64,000 nucleotides of DNA, taken from positions 62,001 through 126,000 of the forward strand of contig NZ_QOHI01000006.1 in NCBI RefSeq assembly GCF_003319095.1, written 5' to 3'. Below are positions 17,047 through 24,002 of the stretch, piece by piece; the stretch's first letter is position 1, and every line of letters starts with the position of its first letter. Origin of the DNA: Blastococcus sp. TBT05-19. GTDB lineage: Bacteria; Actinomycetota; Actinomycetes; Mycobacteriales; Geodermatophilaceae. The position numbers and the translations under genes were made by a program. Under the pieces are notes generated by a model. The model worked only from the letters and a program-made list of their open reading frames with translations. It did not search any database and had not been told where the DNA came from.

Positions 17047-18062
17047 AGCAGGCCCGCTTCCTGCATCAGCTCGGTGACCTTCGGGGCGTCCAGGCCACCG
17101 GGGTCGACGACGGGGGCACCGAGCTCCTCCAGCGGCGGGAGGTCGCTCGCGGAGGCGGTGCCCGTGCCGACGGCGTACTCGAGGGCCTTGCTGCCGGCCA
17201 GCTGCTCCTGCGCCTTGGCCGCGGTCAGGTAGGCCACGAGCCGCTGGGCCTGCTCCTTCTTGTCGGAGGAGGCGAGCACCCCCGCGCCGGAGACGCTGAC
17301 GAAGGCACCCGGGTCCTGGTTGCCGAAGTAGTGCAGCCGGGCGTCGTCGCCGATCAGCCCGTTCTCGGCCTGGTCGCGGAACCAGTAGTAGTGGTAGGTG
17401 ATCCCGACGGGGACCTCGCCCTCGTCGACGGCCTTCATGATCGCGGTGTTGCTCGCGTAGATCTCGGCGTTGCGCTGCAGCCCGGCGAGCCACTCGCGGG
17501 TGGCGTCCTCGCCCTCGAGGGCCAGGACCGCGCTGACGATCGCCTGGAAGTCGGCGCCGCCGGCGGCGATGGCCACCCGCCCCTCCCACGCCGGGTCGGC
17601 GAGGTCGAGCATCGAGGCGGGGAGCTCCTCCTCCGGGATCTCGGAGGGGTTGTAGATGAGCGCCGTGGAGCGGGCGGCGAAACCGACCCAGTTGCCCGAC
17701 GACGGGCGGTAGGCCTCCCCCACCTGGTCCAGCGTCGACTGCTCCAGCGGGGCCAGCAGGCCCTCGCGGTCCAGGACGCCGATGGCGGGGCTGTTCTCGG
17801 TGAGGAAGACGTCGGCCGGCGAGGCCTCGCCCTCCTCGATGATCTGGTTCGCCAGCTCGGAGTCGTTCGCGTCGCGGAACTCCAGCTCGATGCCGGTCTC
17901 CTCGGTGAAGTCCTCGAGCATGGTGCGCACCAGGCTCTCGTGCTGGGCGCTGTACACGGTGAGCGTGTCGGCGTCCGAGCCGGCGGAGCCGCACCCGGCG
18001 AGAGCCGTGGCGAGGACGAGGGTGGAGACGACGCCGGCGGCCGCGCGCCCGGACCTGGTCAC
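17043..18062 (-). CDS. fbpA: Fe(III)-binding lipoprotein of ABC transporter
   Basis: A 339-residue protein. It has a lipoprotein signal (VTRSGRAAAGVVSTLVLA, then ALAGC) and a type II periplasmic-binding fold beginning TLTVYSAQHE. The ligand region GITYHYYWFRDQ has the adjacent tyrosines that bind ferric iron in FbpA/FutA proteins. ADVFLTENSPA is a second family mark. GTG at 18062 follows AGGAGG. An iron box sits 20 bp upstream of the Shine-Dalgarno region. It is first in the fbpABC operon, so expression should rise when iron is scarce. Confidence 0.93.
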   Translation of the reverse strand: MTRSGRAAAGVVSTLVLATALAGCGSAGSDADTLTVYSAQHESLVRTMLEDFTEETGIELEFRDANDSELANQIIEEGEASPADVFLTENSPAIGVLDREGLLAPLEQSTLDQVGEAYRPSSGNWVGFAARSTALIYNPSEIPEEELPASMLDLADPAWEGRVAIAAGGADFQAIVSAVLALEGEDATREWLAGLQRNAEIYASNTAIMKAVDEGEVPVGITYHYYWFRDQAENGLIGDDARLHYFGNQDPGAFVSVSGAGVLASSDKKEQAQRLVAYLTAAKAQEQLAGSKALEYAVGTGTASASDLPPLEELGAPVVDPGGLDAPKVTELMQEAGLL

Positions 18063-18081
18063 GTGGGCAATCCTCCTGGGA

Positions 18082-18100
18082 GTAGGCAAGGCACACCTAA
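18082..18100 (-). promoter_or_regulatory. DtxR/IdeR iron box upstream of fbpABC
   Basis: On the minus strand the site reads TTAGGTGTGCCTTGCCTAC, matching the consensus inverted repeat at 13 of 19 positions by eye, with intact TTAGGT and CCTA ends. It lies between the fbpA ribosome site and the likely promoter. Iron-dependent repression of the ferric uptake operon is the expected effect. Confidence 0.7.
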
Positions 18101-18152
18101 GCATGCCTCGCCCGAGCCACCCGCGGCGGTGGCCCCTCCCCTCCGGGGGCCC

Positions 18153-18380
18153 TCAGTCCGTGTCGGGCTGCAGCTCGGCCGGCTCCGGCGTCGGGAACGG
18201 CGGGTCCCCGGCCTCCTCGGCGGCGGGTTCCGGTGCGCCCGTCTCCTCCGGCCGGTCGGGTTCCTCACCGCCCACCCCGAAGCCCTCGGCCGGCGGTGGG
18301 GCACCCGCGCCGGGGTCGGCGGCCGGGATGCCCTCGTCGGGGCGGCCGAGGTGTGGTTCGAAGGGGCTCGACATCGACAT
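18153..18380 (-). CDS. Small acidic, proline-rich hypothetical protein
   Basis: A 75-residue frame from ATG 18380, with GAGGCGG about five bases before it. The product is rich in Pro, Glu, Ala and Gly (EEPDRPEETGAPEPAAEEAGD) and lacks Lys, Cys and Trp, so it is probably disordered. No family is recognised. It lies between fbpA and the divergent ElaA-like gene. It could be a chance frame in high-GC DNA; the good ribosome site is the main support. Confidence 0.45.
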   Translation of the reverse strand: MSMSSPFEPHLGRPDEGIPAADPGAGAPPPAEGFGVGGEEPDRPEETGAPEPAAEEAGDPPFPTPEPAELQPDTD

Positions 18381-18458
18381 GCGCCGCCTCTACCCCGTCG
18401 GCCGCCGTCGATGCGGCCCGGCCGACGCCGTCCGAGCGACCTGGGCTAGAACTCCTGC

Positions 18459-18908
18459 ATGACCGCCGCCGAGCCGCTCCTGCGCCGCGCCTCCTTCGCC
18501 GACCTCACCCCGTTCGAGGTCTACCGGCTCTGCCGGCTGCGGGTCGACGTCTTCGTGGTGGAGCAGGAGTGCCCCTACCCCGAGCTGGACGGCCGGGACC
18601 TGGAGCCGGCCACCGAGCACCTGTGGTTCGCCGACGACGACGGCGAGGTCCTGGCCACGATCCGCGTGCTGGACGACGGCGGCAGCCGCGCGATCGGCCG
18701 GGTGGCGACGGCGGTCGGCGCCCGGGGCCGGGGGCTGGCGGCCCGCCTGATCGAAGCCGCGCTGGCGAGCTACGGCGACGGCCCGCTCACGATGGGCGCG
18801 CAGGCCCACCTGGAGAGCTGGTACGCGCGCTTCGGCTTCCGGGTCAGCGGGCCCGGTTACCTCGAGGACGGCATCCCGCACGTGCCGATGCGGCGCGAGC
18901 CGGCGTGA
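18459..18908 (+). CDS. GNAT family N-acetyltransferase, ElaA-like
   Basis: A 149-residue protein. The start region LYRLCRLRVDVFVVEQECPY in loose form (VYRLCRLRVDVFVVEQ) is the mark of the ElaA subfamily. The acetyl-CoA loop is VATAVGARGRGLAARLIEAA, and WYARFGFRVSGPGYLEDGIPH closes the domain. ElaA proteins are small cytoplasmic acetyltransferases whose substrates are not settled. A TAGAAC hexamer six bases before the ATG may be a weak leaderless -10. The stop overlaps the next gene (GTGA). Confidence 0.9.
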   Translation: MTAAEPLLRRASFADLTPFEVYRLCRLRVDVFVVEQECPYPELDGRDLEPATEHLWFADDDGEVLATIRVLDDGGSRAIGRVATAVGARGRGLAARLIEAALASYGDGPLTMGAQAHLESWYARFGFRVSGPGYLEDGIPHVPMRREPA

Positions 18909-19222
18909 CCGCCGACGACGCCCGGACGCTGCGCACCGCGGCCGACCGCCTGGCGGAGCTGGCCGCGCGGACGACGCCCGGCGACTGGCGGGTGGGCGGC
19001 CTGCTCGCCAGCCGCCCCGAGGTGATCGCGCACGGGGTGGACGGCGGCACCGAGCACGTGGCGGAGGCCCGGGCCGCGACGGCGGCCTGGATCACCGCGC
19101 TCTCCCCCGCCGTGGCGGCACCGCTGGCGGCCTGGCTGCGCGAGGCCGCGGGGTCCGGGGCGCCCGACCGGTCGGCCGTGGCGCTGGCCCGGGTGCTGCT
19201 GGGCCGGCTGCCCGGAGGCTGA
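18905..19222 (+). CDS. Small alanine-rich hypothetical protein coupled to ElaA-like gene
   Basis: A 105-residue product from GTG 18905, overlapping the acetyltransferase stop by four bases. It is mostly helical and Ala-rich, with TTPGDWRVGGLLASRPEVIAH as the only distinctive stretch. It resembles unannotated actinobacterial proteins of about 100 residues. No motif for catalysis is visible. The overlap and the terminator just after its stop support it as the second gene of a two-gene unit. Confidence 0.7.
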   Translation: MTADDARTLRTAADRLAELAARTTPGDWRVGGLLASRPEVIAHGVDGGTEHVAEARAATAAWITALSPAVAAPLAAWLREAAGSGAPDRSAVALARVLLGRLPGG

Positions 19223-19228
19223 GACGAC

Positions 19229-19261
19229 GAGTGCCCCGCCGGCAGGACCGGCGGGGCACTC
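19229..19261. terminator. Perfect 14-bp hairpin between convergent genes
   Basis: GAGTGCCCCGCCGG (19229-19242) pairs exactly with 19248-19261 around a CAGGA loop. It sits 6 bp after one stop and 17 bp before the other on the opposite strand, so it may serve both directions. Confidence 0.8.
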
Positions 19262-19277
19262 GGCAGAGCTGGGTGGA

Positions 19278-19808
19278 TCAGACGGGCTCGGCGCAGTAGA
19301 CGGTGCCGTCGGCGTCGTCACCGGCGGGGCCGTACCAGAGCGCGGACATGGCGCTCTCGAACTCGGTGCAGACCTCGTTCTCCATGAACTCGTCGTAGGT
19401 CATCTCGTCCTTCTCGATGCCCACGACCTTGTTCTCGGCCTCGTCCGACCCGCAGTCGACGCTCTCGACCTCGGTGCCGCCGAAGCCGCCCTTCACGCAG
19501 TCGCCGACCTCGGGCTCGCCCATGCCGAACATGCCGAGGGCGCCCGCGCCGATCGCGCCGGCGACGACGACGCCACCGACGATGGGCAGGGCCTTCTTCA
19601 GACCGCTCTTCTTGGCCGGCTCGCCCGTGGGGGAAGCGCCGCCAGGCGGGGTCCAGGCACCGGGCTGCTGGCCGGGCTGCCCGAACTGCTGGTACGGCTG
19701 ACCGGGCTGACCGGGCTGTCCGGGCTGACCGGGCTGGAAGGGCTGGCCGGGCTGACCCGGCTGCTGGCCGGACGGGTTCATGTCCGGGCCGGATCCGGGG
19801 TGGCTCAT
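19278..19808 (-). CDS. Gln/Pro/Gly-repeat membrane protein of unknown function
   Basis: A 176-residue protein. Residues 12-50 are a low-complexity GQPGQP run ending in GAWTPPGG. After a basic patch (KKSGLKKA) comes one membrane segment (LPIVGGVVVAGAIGAGALG). An outer domain of about 80 residues has four Cys (VGDCVK, VDCGS, EVCTEF, VYCAEPV), likely two disulfides. This resembles actinobacterial DUF4333- or septum-formation-like small surface proteins, but none is certain. ATG at 19808 has AGGAG seven bases upstream. The repeat run probably lies inside the cell. Confidence 0.82.
   Translation of the reverse strand: MSHPGSGPDMNPSGQQPGQPGQPFQPGQPGQPGQPGQPYQQFGQPGQQPGAWTPPGGASPTGEPAKKSGLKKALPIVGGVVVAGAIGAGALGMFGMGEPEVGDCVKGGFGGTEVESVDCGSDEAENKVVGIEKDEMTYDEFMENEVCTEFESAMSALWYGPAGDDADGTVYCAEPV
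19691..19770. repeat. In-gene 9-bp tandem repeats encoding GQP units
   Basis: Units of about nine bases (CCGGGCTGA or CCGGGCTGT on the plus strand) repeat in tandem inside the gene at 19278-19808 and encode GQPGQP. Slippage could change copy number between strains without breaking frame. Confidence 0.7.
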
Positions 19809-20009
19809 GGGAACTCCTGAAGTAGCGGGACTGGATGATGAGACGTGGTTCGTTCCCCGCGATCCTGTCCCATGACGAGTGCCGGCGGGCCGTCTTCCAC
19901 AAGAGAAGCGCCTCGTGGAGGTAACGAACGGTTCCGCAGGCACCAGCAGCCCCAGCCGCATCCGTCGTGGTCAGGCGTGCGTGCCGACGCGGTGGGGTAG
20001 GCGCCGGCC

Positions 20010-20393
20010 ATGGGTGACGACATGGCCACGGGCGGGTTCGCCGAGCGACTGGGTGCGCGACCGGAGGCGGCGGAGGACGGCTCCGCCCGGCTGGGGTTCG
20101 AGGCGACCGAGGAGCACCTGAACCCGGCGGGCACCCTGCACGGCGGCGTCCTCGCCACGCTGGTGGACACCGCCATGGGCTTGGCCGTGCGCACCACCAC
20201 CGACGACGGCGAGGTGCCGGCGACCAGTCAGCTGACCGTCACCTACCTGCGGCCGGGCAAGGCCGGGCGGGTGGAGGTCACGGCGCGGCTGCGGACCCGC
20301 GGCGAGCACCTCACGGTCTGCGAGGCCGATGTGGAGCAGGACGGCGAGGCGCTCGTGCACGCCGTCGCCACCTTCGCCCTGCTGCAGCGCTGA
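20010..20393 (+). CDS. PaaI-type hotdog thioesterase
   Basis: A 127-residue single-hotdog protein. The active-site region HLNPAGTLHGGVLATLVDTA contains the HGG motif and the Asp of the long helix. SQLTVTYLRPGKAGRVEVTA is the expected second strand pair. Such enzymes hydrolyse aryl- or acyl-CoA thioesters as tetramers in the cytoplasm. Either ATG 20010 or ATG 20022 could serve as start; the first is annotated. Its neighbour on the other strand ends five bases later. Confidence 0.88.
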   Translation: MGDDMATGGFAERLGARPEAAEDGSARLGFEATEEHLNPAGTLHGGVLATLVDTAMGLAVRTTTDDGEVPATSQLTVTYLRPGKAGRVEVTARLRTRGEHLTVCEADVEQDGEALVHAVATFALLQR

Positions 20394-20397
20394 GCCG

Positions 20398-20553
20398 CTA
20401 CCGGCCCAGCTGGCTGACGAGCACCATGAACAGGACGAGCAGTCCCATCACCAGGACGATCCCTGCGGGGATGAGCACCCGCGCGCGGCGCTTGTTCCGC
20501 TCGTCGGTACCGCCGTCGTCCGGGGTGGAGGAGGTGTGGTCGGGGTCTGCCAT
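20398..20553 (-). CDS. Small single-span membrane protein
   Basis: A 51-residue product. A hydrophilic start (MADPDHTSSTPDDGGTDE) leads to a basic patch (RNKRRAR) and one hydrophobic helix (VLIPAGIVLVMGLLVLFMVLVS) close to the C-terminus. No family is recognised. ATG at 20553 is preferred over a longer reading to 20613, because the extra residues look like leader sequence. It converges on the thioesterase gene. Confidence 0.65.
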   Translation of the reverse strand: MADPDHTSSTPDDGGTDERNKRRARVLIPAGIVLVMGLLVLFMVLVSQLGR

Positions 20554-20619
20554 GTCGCAATCCTGACTGCTGGAGCGGACCGGGGCGCGGGCGCGCGCTC
20601 CGGGGAGGACCATCGGGCC

Positions 20620-20901
20620 ATGACCACCGCTACGTGGAACGGCACCGTGATCGCCGAGTCCGACGACATCGTGACCGTCGAGGGCAATGCCTACTTCCCG
20701 CGCGACTCCGTGCGCGCGGACGTCCTGCGGCCGTCGGAGACGACCTCCGTCTGCCCGTGGAAGGGGACGGCGTCCTACTTCAGCCTCGAGGTCGACGGTG
20801 CGGTCAACGCCGACGCGGCGTGGACCTACCCGGAGCCGAAGGACGCGGCGAAGGAGATCACCGGCCGCCTGGCGTTCTGGAAGGGCGTCGAGGTCCGCTG
20901 A
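20620..20901 (+). CDS. DUF427 family protein
   Basis: A 93-residue protein. The DUF427 marks are all present: WNGTVIAESDDIVTVEGNAYFP, a CPWKGTASY loop and the WTYPEPKDAAKEITGRLAFW end. The family forms a small beta barrel, sometimes duplicated, with no established enzyme role. GGGAGG lies upstream, somewhat far from the ATG. It is flanked by short genes on the opposite strand. Confidence 0.92.
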   Translation: MTTATWNGTVIAESDDIVTVEGNAYFPRDSVRADVLRPSETTSVCPWKGTASYFSLEVDGAVNADAAWTYPEPKDAAKEITGRLAFWKGVEVR

Positions 20902-20904
20902 GCG

Positions 20905-21315
20905 TCAGCGCCCGGGCCGGGCGCCGGCGAGCTCGCGGGCGGTCCGTGCGGCCTCGGCGTCGAGCTGGCGGCCCACCGCCTCGGTGTAGGCGTCCCACGC
21001 CTGCTGCGGGGTGAGCCCGAGCGCGGTGGCGATCTGGTCCCAGCCGGCGCCGCCGCGCAGGGCGGCGCGCATGCCCACCAGCTGGCTGTCGTGCGCCTTG
21101 CGCGCGACCACCTCGCCGAGGGCGAGCAGCTCCAGCGACTCGTGCACGTCGAGCTGGGTCTGGTCCTGCAGCAGCGACGTCCAGGAATCCGCGTCGTCGT
21201 CGTGGACCGTGTTGAGGGCGGTGTCGCCGTTGTCGCGGCGGCTGAGGAAGTCCAGCCGGGTGGCGGCCGTCATCAGCGAGAACTCCGCCTCGAGGGCCTC
21301 GGGTGTGATGCTCAT
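20905..21315 (-). CDS. Helical hypothetical protein with a helix-turn-helix-like segment
   Basis: A 136-residue, nearly all-helical acidic protein beginning MSITPEALEAEFSLMTAATR. Residues about 90-115 (GGAGWDQIATALGLTPQQAW) resemble the helix-turn-helix that closes many actinobacterial regulators of unknown target. It may be a DNA-binding protein or a protein-protein adaptor; no recognisable family name can be given. It ends three bases after the DUF427 stop on the other strand. Confidence 0.7.
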   Translation of the reverse strand: MSITPEALEAEFSLMTAATRLDFLSRRDNGDTALNTVHDDDADSWTSLLQDQTQLDVHESLELLALGEVVARKAHDSQLVGMRAALRGGAGWDQIATALGLTPQQAWDAYTEAVGRQLDAEAARTARELAGARPGR

Positions 21316-21378
21316 GCCCCGGGGCTTCCCCGTCCCGCTCGGCGTGGCAAACCCCGCGGGACGGCGATCCTGCGCACC

Positions 21379-21414
21379 GGAGGGCCCGCACCCCTGATGG
21401 GATGCGGGCCCTCC
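21379..21414 (-). terminator. Perfect 12-bp hairpin after the ferritin-like gene
   Basis: GGAGGGCCCGCA (21379-21390) pairs exactly with 21403-21414, loop of 12 bases. It lies 16 bases past the stop of the leftward gene at 21431-22402. Confidence 0.75.
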
Positions 21415-21430
21415 ATGCGTGGCGGGGGTG

Positions 21431-22402
21431 TCAGCTGGTGACGCCCACGGCCTCCTTGGCGACAGCGGCGAGCGCGACCTGGGCGGCGCTGATGACGCTG
21501 GACCGGTTCTTGTGGGTCTCCTCGTAGCGGATGATCACCCGGATGTCGTGCGGCTCCTTGAGCCCCTTGACGGCCTTGGCGGCGTCCGTGGTGTTCAGCG
21601 AGTCGAAGCCCTTGATCGGCAGCTCGTCGGCGGTCACGTCACCGAGCTCCTCGCGGGCGTTGCGCGCCAGCTCGGCGGCGTCCTTGTTGCCCTCGCGGCG
21701 GGCGATCCGCTCGGCGCGGCGCAGCGAGGCGGCCCGGCCGACGGTCAGCGTCTCGCGAGCGGCGTCGGCCAGCGCGGTGGCGCGGCCCACGACACCCTTG
21801 ACGTTCTCGCTGGTCTCCTCACCGGCGTGCTGCACGGTGTCCACGGCGTTGTTCACCGTGTTGGCGACGAAGCGGACCGGAGCGTTGACGGCCTTGGCGA
21901 CACCGCCGGCGACCTTCTGCAGCGGGGTCGCGACGAGCGCGGCCGGGCCACCGAGGGCCTCCTCGGCCATGACGACGGTCAGCCACTCGACGGTCGCCTT
22001 GTGGGCGTCGATCAGCTTCTCGGCGAGGCGCTCGACGCGCGGCTGCTCGGCGGCCTGGGCGAGGACCTTCACGTAGGTGGCGCGGTCGAGCAGCTGGTGC
22101 TCGAGCTGCAGGTCCGTGAGCAGGGCCTCCTCGATGGGGGTGGCCTGCTCGAAGGTGGCCTTCAGGACGGCGGAGAGGCGGCCGATCGCCGGGGTGACGA
22201 CGTCCGGCACGCCACCGAGCGAGCGCAGCTGCTCGGTGATCTCGAGCGAGCGGGCCGCGGCGTTGTCGGCGTTCTTGGTGAGCTCCCGACGAACGGCGTC
22301 GGTACGGGCCTGGGAGATCCGCGTCCGTGCGACCTGCTCCTCGGTCTGCGTGAGCAGGACGAGGGCGCGCAGCTGGTTGATGATCTTGTTGTTGTCGGTC
22401 AT
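21431..22402 (-). CDS. Ferritin-like helical protein with a long C-terminal extension
   Basis: A 323-residue protein. Residues 1-170 form a predicted four-helix bundle with acidic and His positions spaced as in ferritin-like domains (IEEALLTDLQLEHQLLD, LIDAHKATVEWL, MAEEALGG). The later part is amphipathic and Ala/Arg-rich (AASLRRAERIARREGNKDAA) and ends in KNRSSVISAAQVALAAVA. Metal binding is plausible but not shown. ATG at 22402 begins MTDNNKIINQLRALVLL; a longer frame to 22483 would run through promoter-like DNA. The region upstream has GAGTGC repeats. Iron storage, a stress role or polymer-granule association are all possible. Confidence 0.7.
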   Translation of the reverse strand: MTDNNKIINQLRALVLLTQTEEQVARTRISQARTDAVRRELTKNADNAAARSLEITEQLRSLGGVPDVVTPAIGRLSAVLKATFEQATPIEEALLTDLQLEHQLLDRATYVKVLAQAAEQPRVERLAEKLIDAHKATVEWLTVVMAEEALGGPAALVATPLQKVAGGVAKAVNAPVRFVANTVNNAVDTVQHAGEETSENVKGVVGRATALADAARETLTVGRAASLRRAERIARREGNKDAAELARNAREELGDVTADELPIKGFDSLNTTDAAKAVKGLKEPHDIRVIIRYEETHKNRSSVISAAQVALAAVAKEAVGVTS

Positions 22403-22448
22403 GACGAAGAACAGCTCCAGAGATTTGGGGATGACCTGACGGCTCTGT

Positions 22449-22502
22449 GAGTGCCCCGAAATCCGGAGTGCTAACTCCTGCAAGCAGATTGCTAGCAGTG
22501 AG
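22449..22502 (-). promoter_or_regulatory. Upstream region with a CIRCE-like half site
   Basis: On the plus strand GAGTGCTAA (22466-22474) equals one exact half of the CIRCE heat-shock operator. The facing half nine bases away (22448-22456) matches only 5 of 9. A second GAGTGC lies at 22449-22454, and GCTAGCAGTGAG follows nearby. Control by HrcA or a similar repressor is possible but weakly supported. Confidence 0.3.
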
Positions 22503-22528
22503 GCTCGTCACTCGGGTGGGTGGACGCA

Positions 22529-22563
22529 GAAGGGCTCCGCCCCCGGTGGGAGCGGAGCCCTTC
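22529..22563 (-). terminator. Perfect 12-bp hairpin after the zinc-ribbon gene
   Basis: GAAGGGCTCCGC (22529-22540) pairs exactly with 22552-22563 around an 11-base loop. It lies 13 bases after the stop of the leftward gene at 22577. Confidence 0.75.
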
Positions 22564-22576
22564 GGCCTCCGGTCGT

Positions 22577-22795
22577 TCAGCCGGCGTCGGCCGGCACCCG
22601 GGCCGGCACCATCGGGCGGCGCGGGCGCACGTCGAAGCGCAGCACCGGCTGGGTCATGTCGTCGGTCGTCTCGAAGGTGGGGCGGGGGGCCAGCCGGACG
22701 CGGCGAGGGGGCAGCGGCGACGGGGGCATGAGCTTGCCGCAGCCGATGCAGTAGCGGCCGCGCTGGTGCCCGGTTCCGCAGTGCGCACAGTTCAT
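22577..22795 (-). CDS. Small zinc-ribbon protein
   Basis: A 72-residue product. The start MNCAHCGTGHQRGRYCIGCGK has four Cys as two CxxC knuckles, a treble-clef or rubredoxin-like zinc ribbon. The rest is basic and Pro/Arg-rich (PPSPLPPRRVRLAPRP) and likely unstructured. GAGGAGG lies just before the ATG. It may bind nucleic acid or a partner protein; no family name is assured. The terminator downstream and strong ribosome site support it as a real single gene. Confidence 0.78.
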   Translation of the reverse strand: MNCAHCGTGHQRGRYCIGCGKLMPPSPLPPRRVRLAPRPTFETTDDMTQPVLRFDVRPRRPMVPARVPADAG

Positions 22796-23011
22796 GTCGA
22801 CCTCCTCGGCGCCCCGGGGCCGGGGCGGAGAGGGAACCCTGACAGCTCGGCGCGGCGGCGGGCAGACGCTTCTGGCTGGTGTGGCGAGCCGTTACCCGAC
22901 CGTCATGGAACCGGGCGGTTCCGCTGCCCCGCGCTCGGGCGATGTGCGGCCGTGGCGCAGTCGAGCGTGCTGGACGCGCCGTGGGCGCACATCGCCGGGG
23001 CCCGCACCGGC

Positions 23012-23803
23012 TCAGCGCCCGGTCCACCGCGGCGGGCGCTTCTCCAGCCGGGCCGCGACGCCCTCCGCGCGGTCCTCGCTCAGGTAGGGGTTCGGGCCGA
23101 CGTCGAGCCGCAGCCCCTGCCAGAGCGGCAGCTCCAGCGCCTTGACCGCGGTCTCCTTCATGCGCCGCACGGAGATCGGGGCGTTGGCCGCGATGCGGTC
23201 GGCGAGCTCCAGGGCGGCGGGCAGCACGGCGTCGGGGTCGACGAGGCGGTTGACCAGCCCCCACCGCTGCGCCTCCTCCGCGCTCAGCCGGTCGCCGGTG
23301 AACAGCAGCTCCAGCGCGATGCCCATCGGGATGCGCTTGGGCAGGACGACGGAGCCGAAGTTGGCGCCCATGCCGATCGCGGCCTCCGGCAGCGCGAAGT
23401 GCACCGCGGGCGAGGCCACCCGGAGGTCGCAGGCCAGCGCGAGCTCGAACCCGCCGGCCACCGCCGGGCCGTTGAGGGCGGCGATCACCGGCACGGGCAC
23501 CTCGGTCACCACCTCGAACACCGCGCGGGCGGGCCGGCCCATGGGCGGGCGGAACCGCTCGCCCCGCTCGTCGGCGGCCCGGATCTCCTTCAGGTCGAAG
23601 CCGGCGCAGAACGCGGGGCCGGTGCCGGTCAGCACCACCGCGCGCACGCCGTCCTCGGGGATGCGCAGCAGCTCCTCCACCAGGTCGGCCTGCAGCTCGG
23701 TGGAGAGCGCGTTGCGGCGGTCGGGCCGGTCCAGGGTCAGCACCCGCACGTGCTCCCGGTCCTCGACGACCAGTCCCGACCCGTGCCGTCGCGCGTCCGC
23801 CAT
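23012..23803 (-). CDS. Enoyl-CoA hydratase/isomerase (crotonase) family protein
   Basis: A 263-residue protein with the oxyanion-hole loops FCAGFDLKEIR and NGPAVAGGFELALACD, and FALPEAAIGMGANFG at the trimer interface. The catalytic acidic positions of true hydratases are not both clear: the second is at PEAAIG, while the first loop shows NGPAVAGG with no Glu. It may therefore be an isomerase or another crotonase. ATG at 23803 is chosen, since GAAGGG lies nine bases before it; GTG 23812 is the alternative. It works on acyl-CoA in fatty-acid or aromatic breakdown. Confidence 0.88.
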   Translation of the reverse strand: MADARRHGSGLVVEDREHVRVLTLDRPDRRNALSTELQADLVEELLRIPEDGVRAVVLTGTGPAFCAGFDLKEIRAADERGERFRPPMGRPARAVFEVVTEVPVPVIAALNGPAVAGGFELALACDLRVASPAVHFALPEAAIGMGANFGSVVLPKRIPMGIALELLFTGDRLSAEEAQRWGLVNRLVDPDAVLPAALELADRIAANAPISVRRMKETAVKALELPLWQGLRLDVGPNPYLSEDRAEGVAARLEKRPPRWTGR

Positions 23804-24002
23804 GCCCGGCACCCTTCCGCGCCCGCAGCCGGAGAGGCAAACCGGCGCCGGCGCGGCCTATCGGCAGGACGCGGCGGGACCGGGACCGAGGAGCTGCCGC
23901 GAACGTGTGATCTGCGTTGTCGATCTTGCTCTCCCGTCACATCCGCCCCACCCGTCGGGGACGATGGGAGGACCGCTCCGTCCGACCCGGTAGACAGGTG
24001 AC

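Noticed and set aside
19691-19770. Short tandem repeats that could look like a CRISPR array
   Set aside because: Units are about nine bases with no spacers and lie in frame in a protein-coding gene.
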